Below, piece by piece: positions 1 through 9,924 of a stretch of DNA of 64,000 nucleotides. Below the pieces are notes generated by a model. That model was not told where the DNA came from. It was given only the letters and a program-made list of their open reading frames with translations, and made no database searches. The position numbers were made by a program, and so were the translations under genes. Source of the DNA: Phycisphaeraceae bacterium (GTDB lineage Bacteria > Planctomycetota > Phycisphaerae > Phycisphaerales > Phycisphaeraceae); contig JAJDCY010000024.1 in assembly GCA_029260595.1 (NCBI GenBank), positions 248,001 through 312,000 of the forward strand, read 5' to 3'. Position 1 is the first letter of the stretch. The number at the start of each line of letters is the position of its first letter.

Positions 1-604
1 CCAGCCATCCGCGCCATCCCTCCCAAGCGGCGCGCACCAGCCCCTATATGCAATCCCTACTATTATAACGAGTTTCATTCGCGACGGTTGAAAATTTCGT
101 CGCTCGAACCGCCCCCTTGGCCATGACCCGCCATCAACCCGCCCCACACCCACTTGGCCCCCCCGAAACCCGCGCACCCCATCCAATCCCTCGAAATCGC
201 CGACCCGCCCCGGGAACATCCTTATATGTCTGCTAGTTTAGTCCACGGCCCCGCCGCACCCGCACCCGGCCCGACAGCCGATGCTAAGCAACCGCCCCGA
301 CTGGGTTTGATGGCTGGGTAACCCGTGAGGATTAGAGTTAAAATAGGAGGGCTGGCGACAGGCTTTCGCAATTAAATGCTTGTCCGGACCGCCTTAGCGG
401 GGTATATTTCTAAATGTTACGAACCGATCTGTTCGGCTACAGGTATCACTGTGGAGTCCGCCCCGTGGCGGTGCCACCACCGCGGCCTATTCTGGCGACT
501 GGCATTTGCGAAATTCTTGGCGTGGCGACCGTGTCGCCGCGACGCGCGGCGGCATCACCCGATAGCGGCCCGCCGCCTATGATTGAAACGGAGGGGTATT
601 CGTT
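1..604. other. Upstream non-coding region
   Basis: No convincing gene is visible here. The short open frames between 376 and 608 have no recognisable product and overlap each other. The stretch 270-350 holds small self-complementary segments such as GGGTAACCC, and 524-538 can form a GGCGAC/GTCGCC hairpin, but I cannot match either to a known riboswitch. The region most likely carries the promoter and long leader of the surface-protein gene that starts at 605. Confidence 0.4.
380..408 (+). promoter_or_regulatory. Predicted sigma70-type promoter
   Basis: A -35-like TTGTCC at 380-385 and a -10-like TATATT at 403-408 are separated by 17 bases. Transcription would start near 415, giving a leader of about 190 bases before the ATG at 605. 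This is a pattern match only. Confidence 0.4.
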
Positions 605-3600
605 ATGAGTAAGACACGTTCCACCGCACTGATCCATGCGATCACAGGCCGCGCCGCCCGCCGCCTGCGCAACCTCTCCAACCTCTTCGCCAAGCGACCC
701 GCCCGAAACGTCCTCGACGCCTGGCCGGCCCACGCCTTCGAGCCACTCGAAGACCGCGTCCTGCTCTCCGCCGCCGTCTCCGCGCCGATCGCAGACTTCG
801 GCGTCACACAGAACTCACCCGCTTCCGTCGTACAGCTTAACGACTCGTTCTTCGACGACGACATCCCCGGCACCGTCGTCCGGTACGACGTCCAGATCGG
901 TGCCGTCAACCAGTTCTTCAACGTCGCCCTAACCGACGACCAAACACCCCTCACCGTCGAGAACTACCTCAACTACGTCGACGATGACGACTGGGACAAC
1001 ACCTTCTTCCACCGGTCCCTCCCCGGCTTCGTCATCCAGGCCGGCGGATTCTACGCCGACCCGCCAACCGTCTCGTCCGTCCCCGCCGACGCACCGGTCC
1101 CCAACGAGTTCGGTATCTCCAACCTCCGCGGCACGATCGCCATGGCCAAACTCGGCGGCGACCCCAACAGCGCCACCAACCAGTGGTTCTTCAACCTCGC
1201 GGATAACTCCGGCGTCGGTACCGGCCCCGGCGGCGGCAACGACCCCGACGGCCTGGACTTCCAAAACGGCGGCTTCACCGTCTTCGGCGAGGTCATCGGC
1301 AGCGGCATGGACGTCATCGACGATATCGAAGCCGTCCCCCGATTCAACGCCGGCGCACCTTTCGACAACCTCCCCCTCGAAAACTACCCCGGCGGCACGA
1401 TCTTAGCCGAGCACCTGATCGTCGTTAACGACATCTCCAGGATCGACAAACTCACCTACACCGTCGTCGCCAACACCAACCCCGGCCTGGTCACACCCTC
1501 GATCAACGGAGGCGAGCTAACCCTCACCTACACCGCCGCCACCACCGGCAGCGCCCAGATCACCGTCCGCGCCACCGATCTCGACGGCACCTTCGTCGAC
1601 GACACCTTCGAGGTCACCGCACACGCCGCCAACACCGATCCCACCGCCGTCAACGACAACCCCACGACCCCCGAAAACACCCCGGTCACCATCGACGTCC
1701 TCTCCAACGACACCGACGCCGAGGACAACGTCATCACCATCGCCAGCGTCGACCGCACCGGCACCAACGGCGCTGTCACCATCGTCGGCGACCAGATCTC
1801 CTATCAGCCGCCATTCGGCTTCAACGGCAACGACTCGTTCGACTACACCATCGACGACGGCCAGGGTGGCTCCGACACCGCCACCGTCACCGTCAACGTC
1901 ACCACCACCGCCCCGGTCATCACCGCCATCCCCGACCACCGCGCCGAATCCGGCGACACCACCGTCAACCTCCTGGCCAACTTCTCCGACCCCGACCTCA
2001 GCGACGAGTCCCACACCGTCACCATCGACTGGGGCGACGGCGGCGGAGACGACCTGGTCGAAGCAGGCACCGTCACCGAAGTGGTCACCCCCGGCCCGCT
2101 GACCGCCACGGTTGACTACAGCTTCGACACCGGCACACCGTTCTTCGACACCCAGGCCAAAAAAGACCTCTTCGAGTCCATCGTTGACGACGTCATCAGC
2201 GCACTCGCCGACGACCTCGACCCGATCGCCCCCAGCGGCTCGGACACCTGGACCGCCACCTTCACCAACCCCAACACCGGCGCCCCCGAAAACGTCGTCG
2301 ACCTCAACGTCGCCGCCAACGAGATCATCATCTACGCGGGCGGACGCGACCTGGGTGCGACCACCAAGGGTGTCGGCGGCCCCGGCGGATTCACCTCCTC
2401 AGGCACCGGCGCGTTCATCGCCACCGTCGAAGGCCGCGGCGAAGCCGGCGCGCTCGACGACGGCAACGAAACCGACATCGGCCTCTGGGGCGGTGCGATC
2501 TCCTTCTCCACCAACGCGGGCACCACCTGGCACTTTGACGAATCCACCGACGACCTCGACCCCGGCGAGACCGACTTCTACTCCGTCGCCTACCACGAGG
2601 TCCTGCACCTGCTCGGCTTCGGCACGTCCGCCGCGTGGAACAACCTCGTCGACGGCGTCAACGATGTCTTCCTCGGCACCGCATCGATCGCCGAGTACGA
2701 CGTCGCCGGCGCCAGCCCCCCGCTCGAGCCCGGTGACGACGGCCACTGGGCCAACGGCACCACCGACGGTGGCGACGAGGTCGGCCTCGACCCCTCGCTC
2801 ACCAGCGGCACGCGCAAAGAGCTCACACTCCTCGACTACGCCGCCCTCAAAGACATCGGCTGGGAGTTCGTCGCCGAGACCAACGGCTTCACCGGCACCG
2901 TCTCCGGCAACCACACCTACGACCTCGACGGCACGTACACCGTCACGGTCACGGTGACCGACCCCGACGACGCCGTCCAGACCGTCGAACAGTTCCAGGT
3001 TGTCATCGCCTCGATCGTCACCCCCGCCGATGCCGGTTTCGCTCTGGTCGATCCCGGCGACTGGACCGGCACGGGCAGCCCGCAGTTCTTCTTTAACTCA
3101 CCCGGCGACGGCTCCGAGCTCGCCCGCTGGACCTTCGACGTCACCAACAACCCCGGTGTCTACCGCGTCTCGACCAGCTTCGACCACTTCGCCAACCGCG
3201 CGACCAACTCACCGTTCACCGTCTTTAACGGCACCCAGCGCGCCGGCCTGGTCGAACTCAACCAGCAAAACGCCGCCGACGACTTCACCGACAACGGCGA
3301 GTCGTGGGAAACACTCGGCGACTTCTACATCACCGCCGACTCGCTCATCATCGAACTCAGCGACAAAGCCAGCGGCGGCATCGTCGTCGCCGACTCGATC
3401 CGTATCGAGAAAGTCGACGAGCTGTTCGAAGTCATCAGCGCCGTCAACCCCGTCGCCGACGGCTTCACCATCGAGTCCGGCGTCTGGACCTTCTCCGCCG
3501 GCAACCAGATCTGGCTAAACGGCATCGGCGACGGCTCAGAGATCGCACAGTGGCAATTCACCGACCTCGAGCCCGGCGTCTACAAAGTCTCCGTCTCCTA

Positions 3601-5083
3601 CGTCGCCTCGCCGGGCCGCGCTACCAACGCACCCTACACCGTCATCGACAACACCAAAGCCCTCGCCACCGTCCGCATCGACCAGACCGTGTCCGCCAAC
3701 GACTTCTCCGAAGACGGCGTCAACTACGAGGACCTGGGCACCTTCCAGATCGACAGCACCACCATGAACGTGCAGCTGTCCGACAAGGGCAACGGCTTCG
3801 TCATCGCCGGCAAGGTCCGCATCGAACGCCTCGACGAACTCTTCCAGATCGTCGAAGCCACCGACTCCGACTTCTCCATCGAGTCCGGCGACTGGGCCCT
3901 CACCGCCGCCAATGTCTACTCCAACGGCGCAGGCACCGGCGACGAGATTGTCCGCTGGCAGTTCATGGACCTCGACCCCGGCCGCTACCGCATCTCCGTG
4001 ACCTACACCGAGTTCGCCAACCGCGCCACCGACGCGCCGTACACCATCTTTGACGGCACGACCGCTGTCGAGATCGTCGACATCAACCAGCAGCTACCCG
4101 CGGACACGTTCACCGAGAACGGCATAGCGTTCGAGGATCTCGGCGAGTTCCGCATCACCGAGACCTCCCTCCGCGTCGAGCTGTCCGATCTGGCCAACAA
4201 CTTCGTCATCGCCGGCGCCGTACGCATCCAGCGAGTCGACGACCTGGGCGACATCGTCGGCATCTTCGACCCCGGCTTCACCATCATGGCCCCGACCGGC
4301 GAGTGGTCCCTCTCCGCACTCGGCACGATCTACTTCAACGGCCCCGGCTCCGGCACCGAAGCCGTCCAGTGGGAATTCACCGGCCTCGAGAAGGGCATCT
4401 ACCGCGTCTCGGTCACCTACGAGCACTTCGCCAACCGTGCCACCGACGCACCGTTCACCGTCTTCAACGACACGACCGACCTGGGCACGTTTGACATCAA
4501 CCAGGAACTCGCACCCAACGACTTCGCCGAGAAGGGCACCAACTGGGAGGACCTGGGCAACTTCCGCATCACCACCGACACCATACGCGTCATCCTCACC
4601 GACAACGCCAACGAGTTCGTCATCGCCCAGTCCGTTCGCGTCGAGCGCATCGACGACCTGGTCGACGTCATCATCCCGACCGACCCGACCTCGGGCGGCT
4701 TCAGCATCGAGTCGGGCGTCTGGAATTTCTCCGCCGGCAACGACATCTACTCCAACGCCGCCGGCAGCGGCAACGACATCGCCCGCTGGGAGTTCACCAA
4801 CCTCACACCCGGCACCTACCGCGTCTCCGTCAGCTACATCCACTCGCCAGGCCGAGCCAGCGACGCACCCTACACCGTCTCCAACGGCGTCACCCCGCTC
4901 CAGACTGTCGAGATCAACCAGCTCGTCTCCGCCAACGACCTGTTCGAGGACGGACTGAACTTCGAGCACCTGGGCAGCATGTTCCAGATCACCGGCACCA
5001 CTCTACGGGTCGAACTCACCGACGATGCCGACGGCCTGGTCATCGCCGGCGCCGTCCGAGTCGAACACATCAGCGACGTCTGA
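605..5083 (+). CDS. Secreted cyclophilin / metalloprotease / golvesin-repeat protein
   Basis: A 1492-residue surface or secreted protein. The N-terminus carries a planctomycete LEPR-type tag (FEPLEDRVLLSA, about residues 45-56). Residues about 85-275 form a cyclophilin-type peptidyl-prolyl isomerase (FFHRSLPGFVIQAGGF, RGTIAMAK, NQWFFNL, FTVFGEVIGSGMDV). A cadherin/VCBS-like module follows at about 345-440. Next comes the first half of a PKD domain (VTIDWGDGG), then a metzincin-like domain with HEVLHLLGFG at about residue 664, then the second half of the PKD domain (HTYDLDGTYTVTVTVTD, about 765-790). From about residue 800 to the end are five tandem repeats of roughly 138 residues that look like golvesin C-terminal-type domains (NRATNAPYTV, LGDF, LSDKA, VRIE). 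A GGAGGGG ribosome site precedes the ATG. No PEP-CTERM or dockerin tail is seen. Substrate unknown. Confidence 0.85.
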   Translation: MSKTRSTALIHAITGRAARRLRNLSNLFAKRPARNVLDAWPAHAFEPLEDRVLLSAAVSAPIADFGVTQNSPASVVQLNDSFFDDDIPGTVVRYDVQIGAVNQFFNVALTDDQTPLTVENYLNYVDDDDWDNTFFHRSLPGFVIQAGGFYADPPTVSSVPADAPVPNEFGISNLRGTIAMAKLGGDPNSATNQWFFNLADNSGVGTGPGGGNDPDGLDFQNGGFTVFGEVIGSGMDVIDDIEAVPRFNAGAPFDNLPLENYPGGTILAEHLIVVNDISRIDKLTYTVVANTNPGLVTPSINGGELTLTYTAATTGSAQITVRATDLDGTFVDDTFEVTAHAANTDPTAVNDNPTTPENTPVTIDVLSNDTDAEDNVITIASVDRTGTNGAVTIVGDQISYQPPFGFNGNDSFDYTIDDGQGGSDTATVTVNVTTTAPVITAIPDHRAESGDTTVNLLANFSDPDLSDESHTVTIDWGDGGGDDLVEAGTVTEVVTPGPLTATVDYSFDTGTPFFDTQAKKDLFESIVDDVISALADDLDPIAPSGSDTWTATFTNPNTGAPENVVDLNVAANEIIIYAGGRDLGATTKGVGGPGGFTSSGTGAFIATVEGRGEAGALDDGNETDIGLWGGAISFSTNAGTTWHFDESTDDLDPGETDFYSVAYHEVLHLLGFGTSAAWNNLVDGVNDVFLGTASIAEYDVAGASPPLEPGDDGHWANGTTDGGDEVGLDPSLTSGTRKELTLLDYAALKDIGWEFVAETNGFTGTVSGNHTYDLDGTYTVTVTVTDPDDAVQTVEQFQVVIASIVTPADAGFALVDPGDWTGTGSPQFFFNSPGDGSELARWTFDVTNNPGVYRVSTSFDHFANRATNSPFTVFNGTQRAGLVELNQQNAADDFTDNGESWETLGDFYITADSLIIELSDKASGGIVVADSIRIEKVDELFEVISAVNPVADGFTIESGVWTFSAGNQIWLNGIGDGSEIAQWQFTDLEPGVYKVSVSYVASPGRATNAPYTVIDNTKALATVRIDQTVSANDFSEDGVNYEDLGTFQIDSTTMNVQLSDKGNGFVIAGKVRIERLDELFQIVEATDSDFSIESGDWALTAANVYSNGAGTGDEIVRWQFMDLDPGRYRISVTYTEFANRATDAPYTIFDGTTAVEIVDINQQLPADTFTENGIAFEDLGEFRITETSLRVELSDLANNFVIAGAVRIQRVDDLGDIVGIFDPGFTIMAPTGEWSLSALGTIYFNGPGSGTEAVQWEFTGLEKGIYRVSVTYEHFANRATDAPFTVFNDTTDLGTFDINQELAPNDFAEKGTNWEDLGNFRITTDTIRVILTDNANEFVIAQSVRVERIDDLVDVIIPTDPTSGGFSIESGVWNFSAGNDIYSNAAGSGNDIARWEFTNLTPGTYRVSVSYIHSPGRASDAPYTVSNGVTPLQTVEINQLVSANDLFEDGLNFEHLGSMFQITGTTLRVELTDDADGLVIAGAVRVEHISDV

Positions 5084-5122
5084 TTATTCAGCGAGCGCAC
5101 ACAACAACCCCCGACCAGACGG

Positions 5123-5176
5123 TAGGGCGGTGCCCCGCAATAAACTCGCTTCGTAACAACGATCCGCCCGCCCTAC
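5123..5176. repeat. Inverted GTAGGGCGG pair (REP/BIME-like)
   Basis: GTAGGGCGG at 5123 and its reverse complement CCGCCCTAC ending at 5176 flank about 36 bases. The pair lies between two convergent genes and could act as a bidirectional terminator-like hairpin or as a REP pair. It shares the GTAGG leader with the hairpin repeats found further right. Confidence 0.5.
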
Positions 5177-6075
5177 GCCGCCGGCTTCGCCCGCGGCTTG
5201 GGCGCGTTCTTCGCCGCCGCCTTCTCGTTCGCCGCCCGACCCTTCTCCTCCAACGCCGCGATCCCCTTCAGCCAACCCGTCACCCGCTCATGCGCATCCG
5301 GCAGATACTCCTCCGCCGGCGCCAGCGATGGGAACCACAACCGATCCCACTCCACACAGATATACCCCCCATACCCGATCCCCAACAACCGTTTCACAAA
5401 CGCCTCGATCCCCACCGTCCCCTCACCCAGCGGCACAAACCCCGCCCCCTCACCCACCCGCGTATCCTTGACCTTCGCCAGGCGGATCCTGCTGTTGAGC
5501 ATCGGCACCGACACGCTCGCCGGCTCACCCGCCGCCGCCGCGTTAGCCGCGTTCCACGAAATCCCCACCCCCGGTTGATCCACCAGATTCAGCAACCACC
5601 ACCACTGCTTCGCCGTCGCGAAGCTGCCCGCGTTCTCAATCAACAGCCCCACGCCCAACTCCGCCGCCCGCTCCGCCATCGGCCGCAACTGCTCCACGAT
5701 CCGACGCGTCACCACCTGATGGTCTTCACCCGGCGCGATCTCATTCCCGAACACCCGCACAAACCCGCACCCGATCTTCGCCGCCAGTTCCAGACTATGC
5801 ATCGCCTGCCACCGCGCCTGGCCCGCCGCCGACGTATCCCGGTGGTGCAGCGACACCGACGTGCTCAAGCATACCGCCGCCACCTGGTGCTTCTGAAGCG
5901 CCGCCCGCGTCTTGTCCGCGTCCGTCTGCGCCGGGTCGCTCGCCAGCCCCCCGCCCCCCGGCCCCAGCGTGCGCAGCTCCACCCCCGCATACCCCATCCC
6001 CGCCGCGCGCTCCGCGACCTCATCAATCGTCCACTCCGGGCAAGCCACCGTGCTAAACGCCAATGGGTTCGACAT
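5173..6075 (-). CDS. Sugar phosphate isomerase/epimerase (xylose isomerase-like TIM barrel)
   Basis: About 300 residues. It begins MSNPLAFSTVACPEWTIDEV and continues with the pattern of the AP-endonuclease-2/xylose-isomerase-like barrel family: RVFGNEIAPG, LLIENAGSF, GISWNAANAAAAGE, and a late YICVEWDRLW strand. The Glu/Asn/Glu positions at strand ends are the usual metal ligands of this fold. I chose the ATG at 6075 because AAGGA lies about 8 bases upstream; a TTG at 6081 gives a slightly longer frame. The tail is Lys/Ala/Pro-rich. It may act on a sugar or inositol derivative; the substrate cannot be read from sequence. It faces away from the membrane cluster's first gene but shares its strand. 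Confidence 0.8.
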   Translation of the reverse strand: MSNPLAFSTVACPEWTIDEVAERAAGMGYAGVELRTLGPGGGGLASDPAQTDADKTRAALQKHQVAAVCLSTSVSLHHRDTSAAGQARWQAMHSLELAAKIGCGFVRVFGNEIAPGEDHQVVTRRIVEQLRPMAERAAELGVGLLIENAGSFATAKQWWWLLNLVDQPGVGISWNAANAAAAGEPASVSVPMLNSRIRLAKVKDTRVGEGAGFVPLGEGTVGIEAFVKRLLGIGYGGYICVEWDRLWFPSLAPAEEYLPDAHERVTGWLKGIAALEEKGRAANEKAAAKNAPKPRAKPAA

Positions 6076-6186
6076 GCTCAATCCTTTGATTCGTATCTCG
6101 TGCGATGGTTACCCGGGTGCAAGTCACAATAAATCCCCGCCCGCCGCCGAATCATACCCCAACAACCCGCCCCGCACCCCCACCCG

Positions 6187-8088
6187 CTACCGCCGCTCAA
6201 TCTGCGCCTCGCCAGGCCGACTCGGCGGCGGCGCAACCCCCACACCCGTCGCCGCGTCACGCACCGACTCCATCCCCCCCGGCTCCGGGAACGCCGCCTC
6301 CACCCGCACACCCGCCCCCGCCGCCTGCCGCTCCAACACCGCCCGCACCCGGTCATAAACCCGCTGCCGCATCTCCAACGGCGCGTGCAGCCACACCCCC
6401 GACCGCTTCGAGATCGACACATCCGACGACTGCATAAACGTCACGAAACTCTCGATCAACACCTGTTCAAACGGCAACAACCCCACCCGGTTCGCCGCCT
6501 CGCTCGACCCCGCCGACCGCTCCTTCTGATAACTGCGATGCGCTAGCTGAGCGATCTCGATGTACCGCTCGAACACCCGCAGGTCGTTCTGCCCCAGCCC
6601 GTGATCAAACGCGAACCCCAGCATCGCCGCGATAAACTGCCGCACATTCGACAACTGATCCAGACTGTTGCGCAGCTCCGATGCCACCAGCTCCGCCAGC
6701 GGCACCAGATACCGCCCCGTCCGCCGGTTGTACTCCGTCAGCCCGTACAACTTCCGCACCCGCTGATAAAACGCCTGCGCCTGCTCCAGATCACCGTACA
6801 AATACAGATCCGAAATCGCCCGCAACAAAAAATTCTCATGCGCCTTCTCAAACGTCCCCCACGCAGGCGGCCAGTAGTCTCCCGCATCAACCCGCGCCTT
6901 CGCCCGGTCCATCGCACGGTCATACGCCGGGATAAAACGCGGGTCCGGCATCATGTCGATCCGCCCCGTCAGCGGATCAAAACTGATCTTCCCCGTCCAC
7001 GCCAACTGCTGAATCGAGTGGCTGCTCTGCCGCTGCGTATTCAACAGATCCAACCGCTTATCCCCGTCCGCCGCCGACATCGCCACACCGCGCTCCGACC
7101 AGTAACACCCATGCGCCACCGGGTGTCGCCAGTCCATCGGCCCATACAACTCCATCAACTCCAGCATGAACCCCGGGTCCATGTGGTACGCCTCACGCAG
7201 CGTCTTCTTCTGCAAAAACGCCCGCAATTCCCCCAACGCCTCCGCCCACGCCGGGTCCCGCACAACCTCCGCGATCCGCGAATCAAACCGCGGCGCCACC
7301 TCGCCCTGCCCCTGCCCTGCATATGTCTCCGCCTCAACCCCCGCGAACATCTCCACCCGATTGATCTGACGCAGCAGCTCCTCACCCACCGCGTACCGCC
7401 CGACCGACAGCGCCTCCAACAACCCGCCAACGCCCGCCCGCCCGCTCGTCAACTCATCCAGACTGTCCGGTGCCTCCACGATCCGCCGCATCGCCTCCAC
7501 CGCCTGCTCACCCGTCGCACCCGCCGTCGGCGCACCCATCACCTCATGCCACTCCAGCGCCATCCGCGACCGGTAATGCCAGTGCATGTTGTCCGCGAAC
7601 TGCCCGATCTTGTGAAAGAAAATCCACCCCAGCTCACGATACAACCGCGTCGCCCCCGGGTTGTACGGGATCCCCCGGTCGCGCAACAGATTGATCCCCT
7701 TGTTCACCCAGTCCCAACGCTCATCCCGCGTGTACGTCGCCACCGAGATGTTGTACGCCATGTTCCACGCGTGAAACCCCCACACGTGAGGCGCCCGAGG
7801 CTGCAACGCCGTGATCCACTGCGCCAACTGATTCGCCTCGAAATACTTCCCATCCTGCTGAAACGTGTTCGCCCGATACCACAAATAATCAATCGCCAGC
7901 GCACGAAACGGCCCCAACGCCGCCATCGCGATCGCCACCCGAGGCGGCACCTCACCGCTAGGCCGCGACGCGATCGTCAGCCGCAACTGCTGACGCGTCT
8001 GCTTGATCGGACCCACCAACAACCCCGACAGCGACAAACTCACCACCGCCAACCCCACCGCCACCGATTGTGTCCAACGATCATTCAT
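6187..8088 (-). CDS. Conserved membrane-anchored hypothetical protein of the ABC/SPFH cluster
   Basis: About 633 residues with one N-terminal membrane segment (about residues 9-28) and a long soluble part. The text AIDYLWYRANTFQQDGKYFEANQLAQWI and the later helical pairs look like TPR-type helices, but no named domain is evident. It lies about 30 bases downstream of the ABC permease gene on the same strand, so it is probably the last gene of that operon and may work with the transporter. The ATG at 8088 is preferred over the GTG at 8091. The function is not recognised. Confidence 0.7.
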   Translation of the reverse strand: MNDRWTQSVAVGLAVVSLSLSGLLVGPIKQTRQQLRLTIASRPSGEVPPRVAIAMAALGPFRALAIDYLWYRANTFQQDGKYFEANQLAQWITALQPRAPHVWGFHAWNMAYNISVATYTRDERWDWVNKGINLLRDRGIPYNPGATRLYRELGWIFFHKIGQFADNMHWHYRSRMALEWHEVMGAPTAGATGEQAVEAMRRIVEAPDSLDELTSGRAGVGGLLEALSVGRYAVGEELLRQINRVEMFAGVEAETYAGQGQGEVAPRFDSRIAEVVRDPAWAEALGELRAFLQKKTLREAYHMDPGFMLELMELYGPMDWRHPVAHGCYWSERGVAMSAADGDKRLDLLNTQRQSSHSIQQLAWTGKISFDPLTGRIDMMPDPRFIPAYDRAMDRAKARVDAGDYWPPAWGTFEKAHENFLLRAISDLYLYGDLEQAQAFYQRVRKLYGLTEYNRRTGRYLVPLAELVASELRNSLDQLSNVRQFIAAMLGFAFDHGLGQNDLRVFERYIEIAQLAHRSYQKERSAGSSEAANRVGLLPFEQVLIESFVTFMQSSDVSISKRSGVWLHAPLEMRQRVYDRVRAVLERQAAGAGVRVEAAFPEPGGMESVRDAATGVGVAPPPSRPGEAQIERR

Positions 8089-8122
8089 CACAAACTCGCC
8101 GCGCGCTCCTCAATATCACCGC

Positions 8123-9922
8123 CTACACCGTCACTCGCGCCAGCTCCCGCCGACGAAACACCAGCCACGCCACCACCGACACCACCCCCGTCCAGACCAC
8201 CCCTACCTTCGCGATCGCCGCCCACAGAACACCGCGCTCAACCACCAGCCCGCCCGCGATCCGCGGCACCGGGTTGTACTCACTAAACGCCGGCACCAAC
8301 CCCACAAACGCACCACCCACCAACCGGATGATCAACTTAAACGCATCCCAAACCTCCCCGTCCAGCACCCTCCGCAAAAACTCGCCCGGTACACCCAGCA
8401 ACACCTCCCACAACGGCGCCCCCCGATTCGGCAGCGTCGAGTAGTAAGTCAGCGACTCGGCGATAAACCCACTCGCCGTCGACGTCATGTACACCATCAT
8501 CGTCACCAGCACCGCCACCGGGAACCCCAGAAAAGTCCCCGCCGCCAAACCCAGTGCCGTCAAAAACGCCAACCGAATCCACAACATCAACCCCGCCCGC
8601 ACCAGGTTCCACTCGAATAAATCCACCTGATACAGCACCTCCAACCCCTCACCCGGCGAAAACGAAACACTCGACGCGAACGTCTCGCGAGGCCGCGCCA
8701 GATCCACATTCGCGATCCGAACCTCCAGCGTCCCCTCCTCATCGATTGTGCTCGCCGGCAAGTCAATCACATGAAACTTGTTGTCCGCCACCACCACCGC
8801 ACCGTTCGGCCGTCCGTTCAGCCAAACCCCCAGCCGCACCATCCCATCCGGCGAAGGCCGCGACAGCTTCGGCTTAAAACGCATCTGCAACCACGGCCCG
8901 TGCTCCTTCGCCCGCCCAACGCCGTGGAACACATACCGCTGATAATTCATCGGCGCCACCGTGTGCCACTTCGCCACCACCGCGTTCTCGATCTGCCGAC
9001 GCGTCGCCGCCGACAACTCGCCCCCGTAATGCTCCGGGTCCTCGCTACGCAGCTGCGCCAGCCGCCGCTCAAACATCTCCTGCGCCTCCGCCTTCGTACC
9101 CGTCACAGGCCGAACCCGCGCACGCGCCGCCAACACCTGCTTGTCCACCGCGATCCGATCCAACAAATCCTTCCCCGGCAAACTCTGCAGATACCGCGCA
9201 TACGCATACACCCCGCCCGTCGCGATCACCAGGATCAACAAGTTCAGCGACACGATCCCCAACCACTTGCCCAGCAGATACTCCGCCCGGCTCACCGGCT
9301 TGGTCAGCGTCAGATACACCCGCCGGTTCTTCACCTCGTGACAGATGCTCCCGCACGCCAGAAACACCGTCATCACACTCAGCAACACCGCCGTCCCCGA
9401 CAGCGACCACGAAAGGAAAAACTGCACCCGATACCGAAGCTGCTCCTCCCCATCCAGCAAAAACGGCAATGCCGGAACCAACAAAAACACCGCCACCGAA
9501 AAAATCACTCCCGTCTTCCGTCGCAGCGCCTCATCCAGCACCGTCCGCGCCACACCGAACACCGCGAACCCCGGCGACATCAGCACCCGCACCCAACCCA
9601 CCCCGATCACAAACGCCAGCACCATCGCCCCCGTCCCCGACATCGCCAGCGTCAGCCCACGATACCCCAGCGCCCACCCCGTCCCCGCCACCGCCGCTCC
9701 CGCCGTGAACCCCGCCATCCACACCCACGCCCGCTGCCGCGTCAACCACCACGTATGCACCACCCACGCCATCAACACCAGGTCCAACACGACCAGCCGG
9801 CCCGCCCAACGCGGCGTCGGCCCGATCACCCCGAACCAACCCAACAACACCACCGCCGAACCGATCGCCAGTAGCGCAACGATGCAAACCAGTTGAACAG
9901 GTGGCAGACGCTTGAACCACAC
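8123..9922 (-). CDS. ABC-2 type transporter permease
   Basis: About 599 residues with an N-terminal block of four to five membrane segments, then GSICHEVKNRRVYLTLTKPV (the IEKRT-type signature of ABC-2/GldF permeases), further helices, a large soluble insert of about 200 residues, and a C-terminal helix bundle. It is the membrane partner of the ATPase encoded immediately upstream. The start is a GTG two bases after the TAG stop of the ATPase gene, with AAGGAG about 12 bases before it, inside the ATPase 3' end, which implies translational coupling. Probable export or membrane-remodelling role; the substrate is unknown. Confidence 0.82.
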   Translation of the reverse strand: MWFKRLPPVQLVCIVALLAIGSAVVLLGWFGVIGPTPRWAGRLVVLDLVLMAWVVHTWWLTRQRAWVWMAGFTAGAAVAGTGWALGYRGLTLAMSGTGAMVLAFVIGVGWVRVLMSPGFAVFGVARTVLDEALRRKTGVIFSVAVFLLVPALPFLLDGEEQLRYRVQFFLSWSLSGTAVLLSVMTVFLACGSICHEVKNRRVYLTLTKPVSRAEYLLGKWLGIVSLNLLILVIATGGVYAYARYLQSLPGKDLLDRIAVDKQVLAARARVRPVTGTKAEAQEMFERRLAQLRSEDPEHYGGELSAATRRQIENAVVAKWHTVAPMNYQRYVFHGVGRAKEHGPWLQMRFKPKLSRPSPDGMVRLGVWLNGRPNGAVVVADNKFHVIDLPASTIDEEGTLEVRIANVDLARPRETFASSVSFSPGEGLEVLYQVDLFEWNLVRAGLMLWIRLAFLTALGLAAGTFLGFPVAVLVTMMVYMTSTASGFIAESLTYYSTLPNRGAPLWEVLLGVPGEFLRRVLDGEVWDAFKLIIRLVGGAFVGLVPAFSEYNPVPRIAGGLVVERGVLWAAIAKVGVVWTGVVSVVAWLVFRRRELARVTV

Positions 9923-9924
9923 GG

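Noticed and set aside
240..360. Riboswitch-like leader
   Set aside because: Some pairing such as GGGTAACCC exists, but I could not match c-di-GMP, cobalamin or SAM motifs.
376..608. Small ORFs upstream of the surface protein
   Set aside because: They overlap in two frames, have no family features, and probably lie in the leader of the next gene.
6601..8286. Long Arg/Pro/His-rich open frame opposite the TPR-like gene
   Set aside because: It is a composition-driven shadow of a real gene; no start signal or domain.
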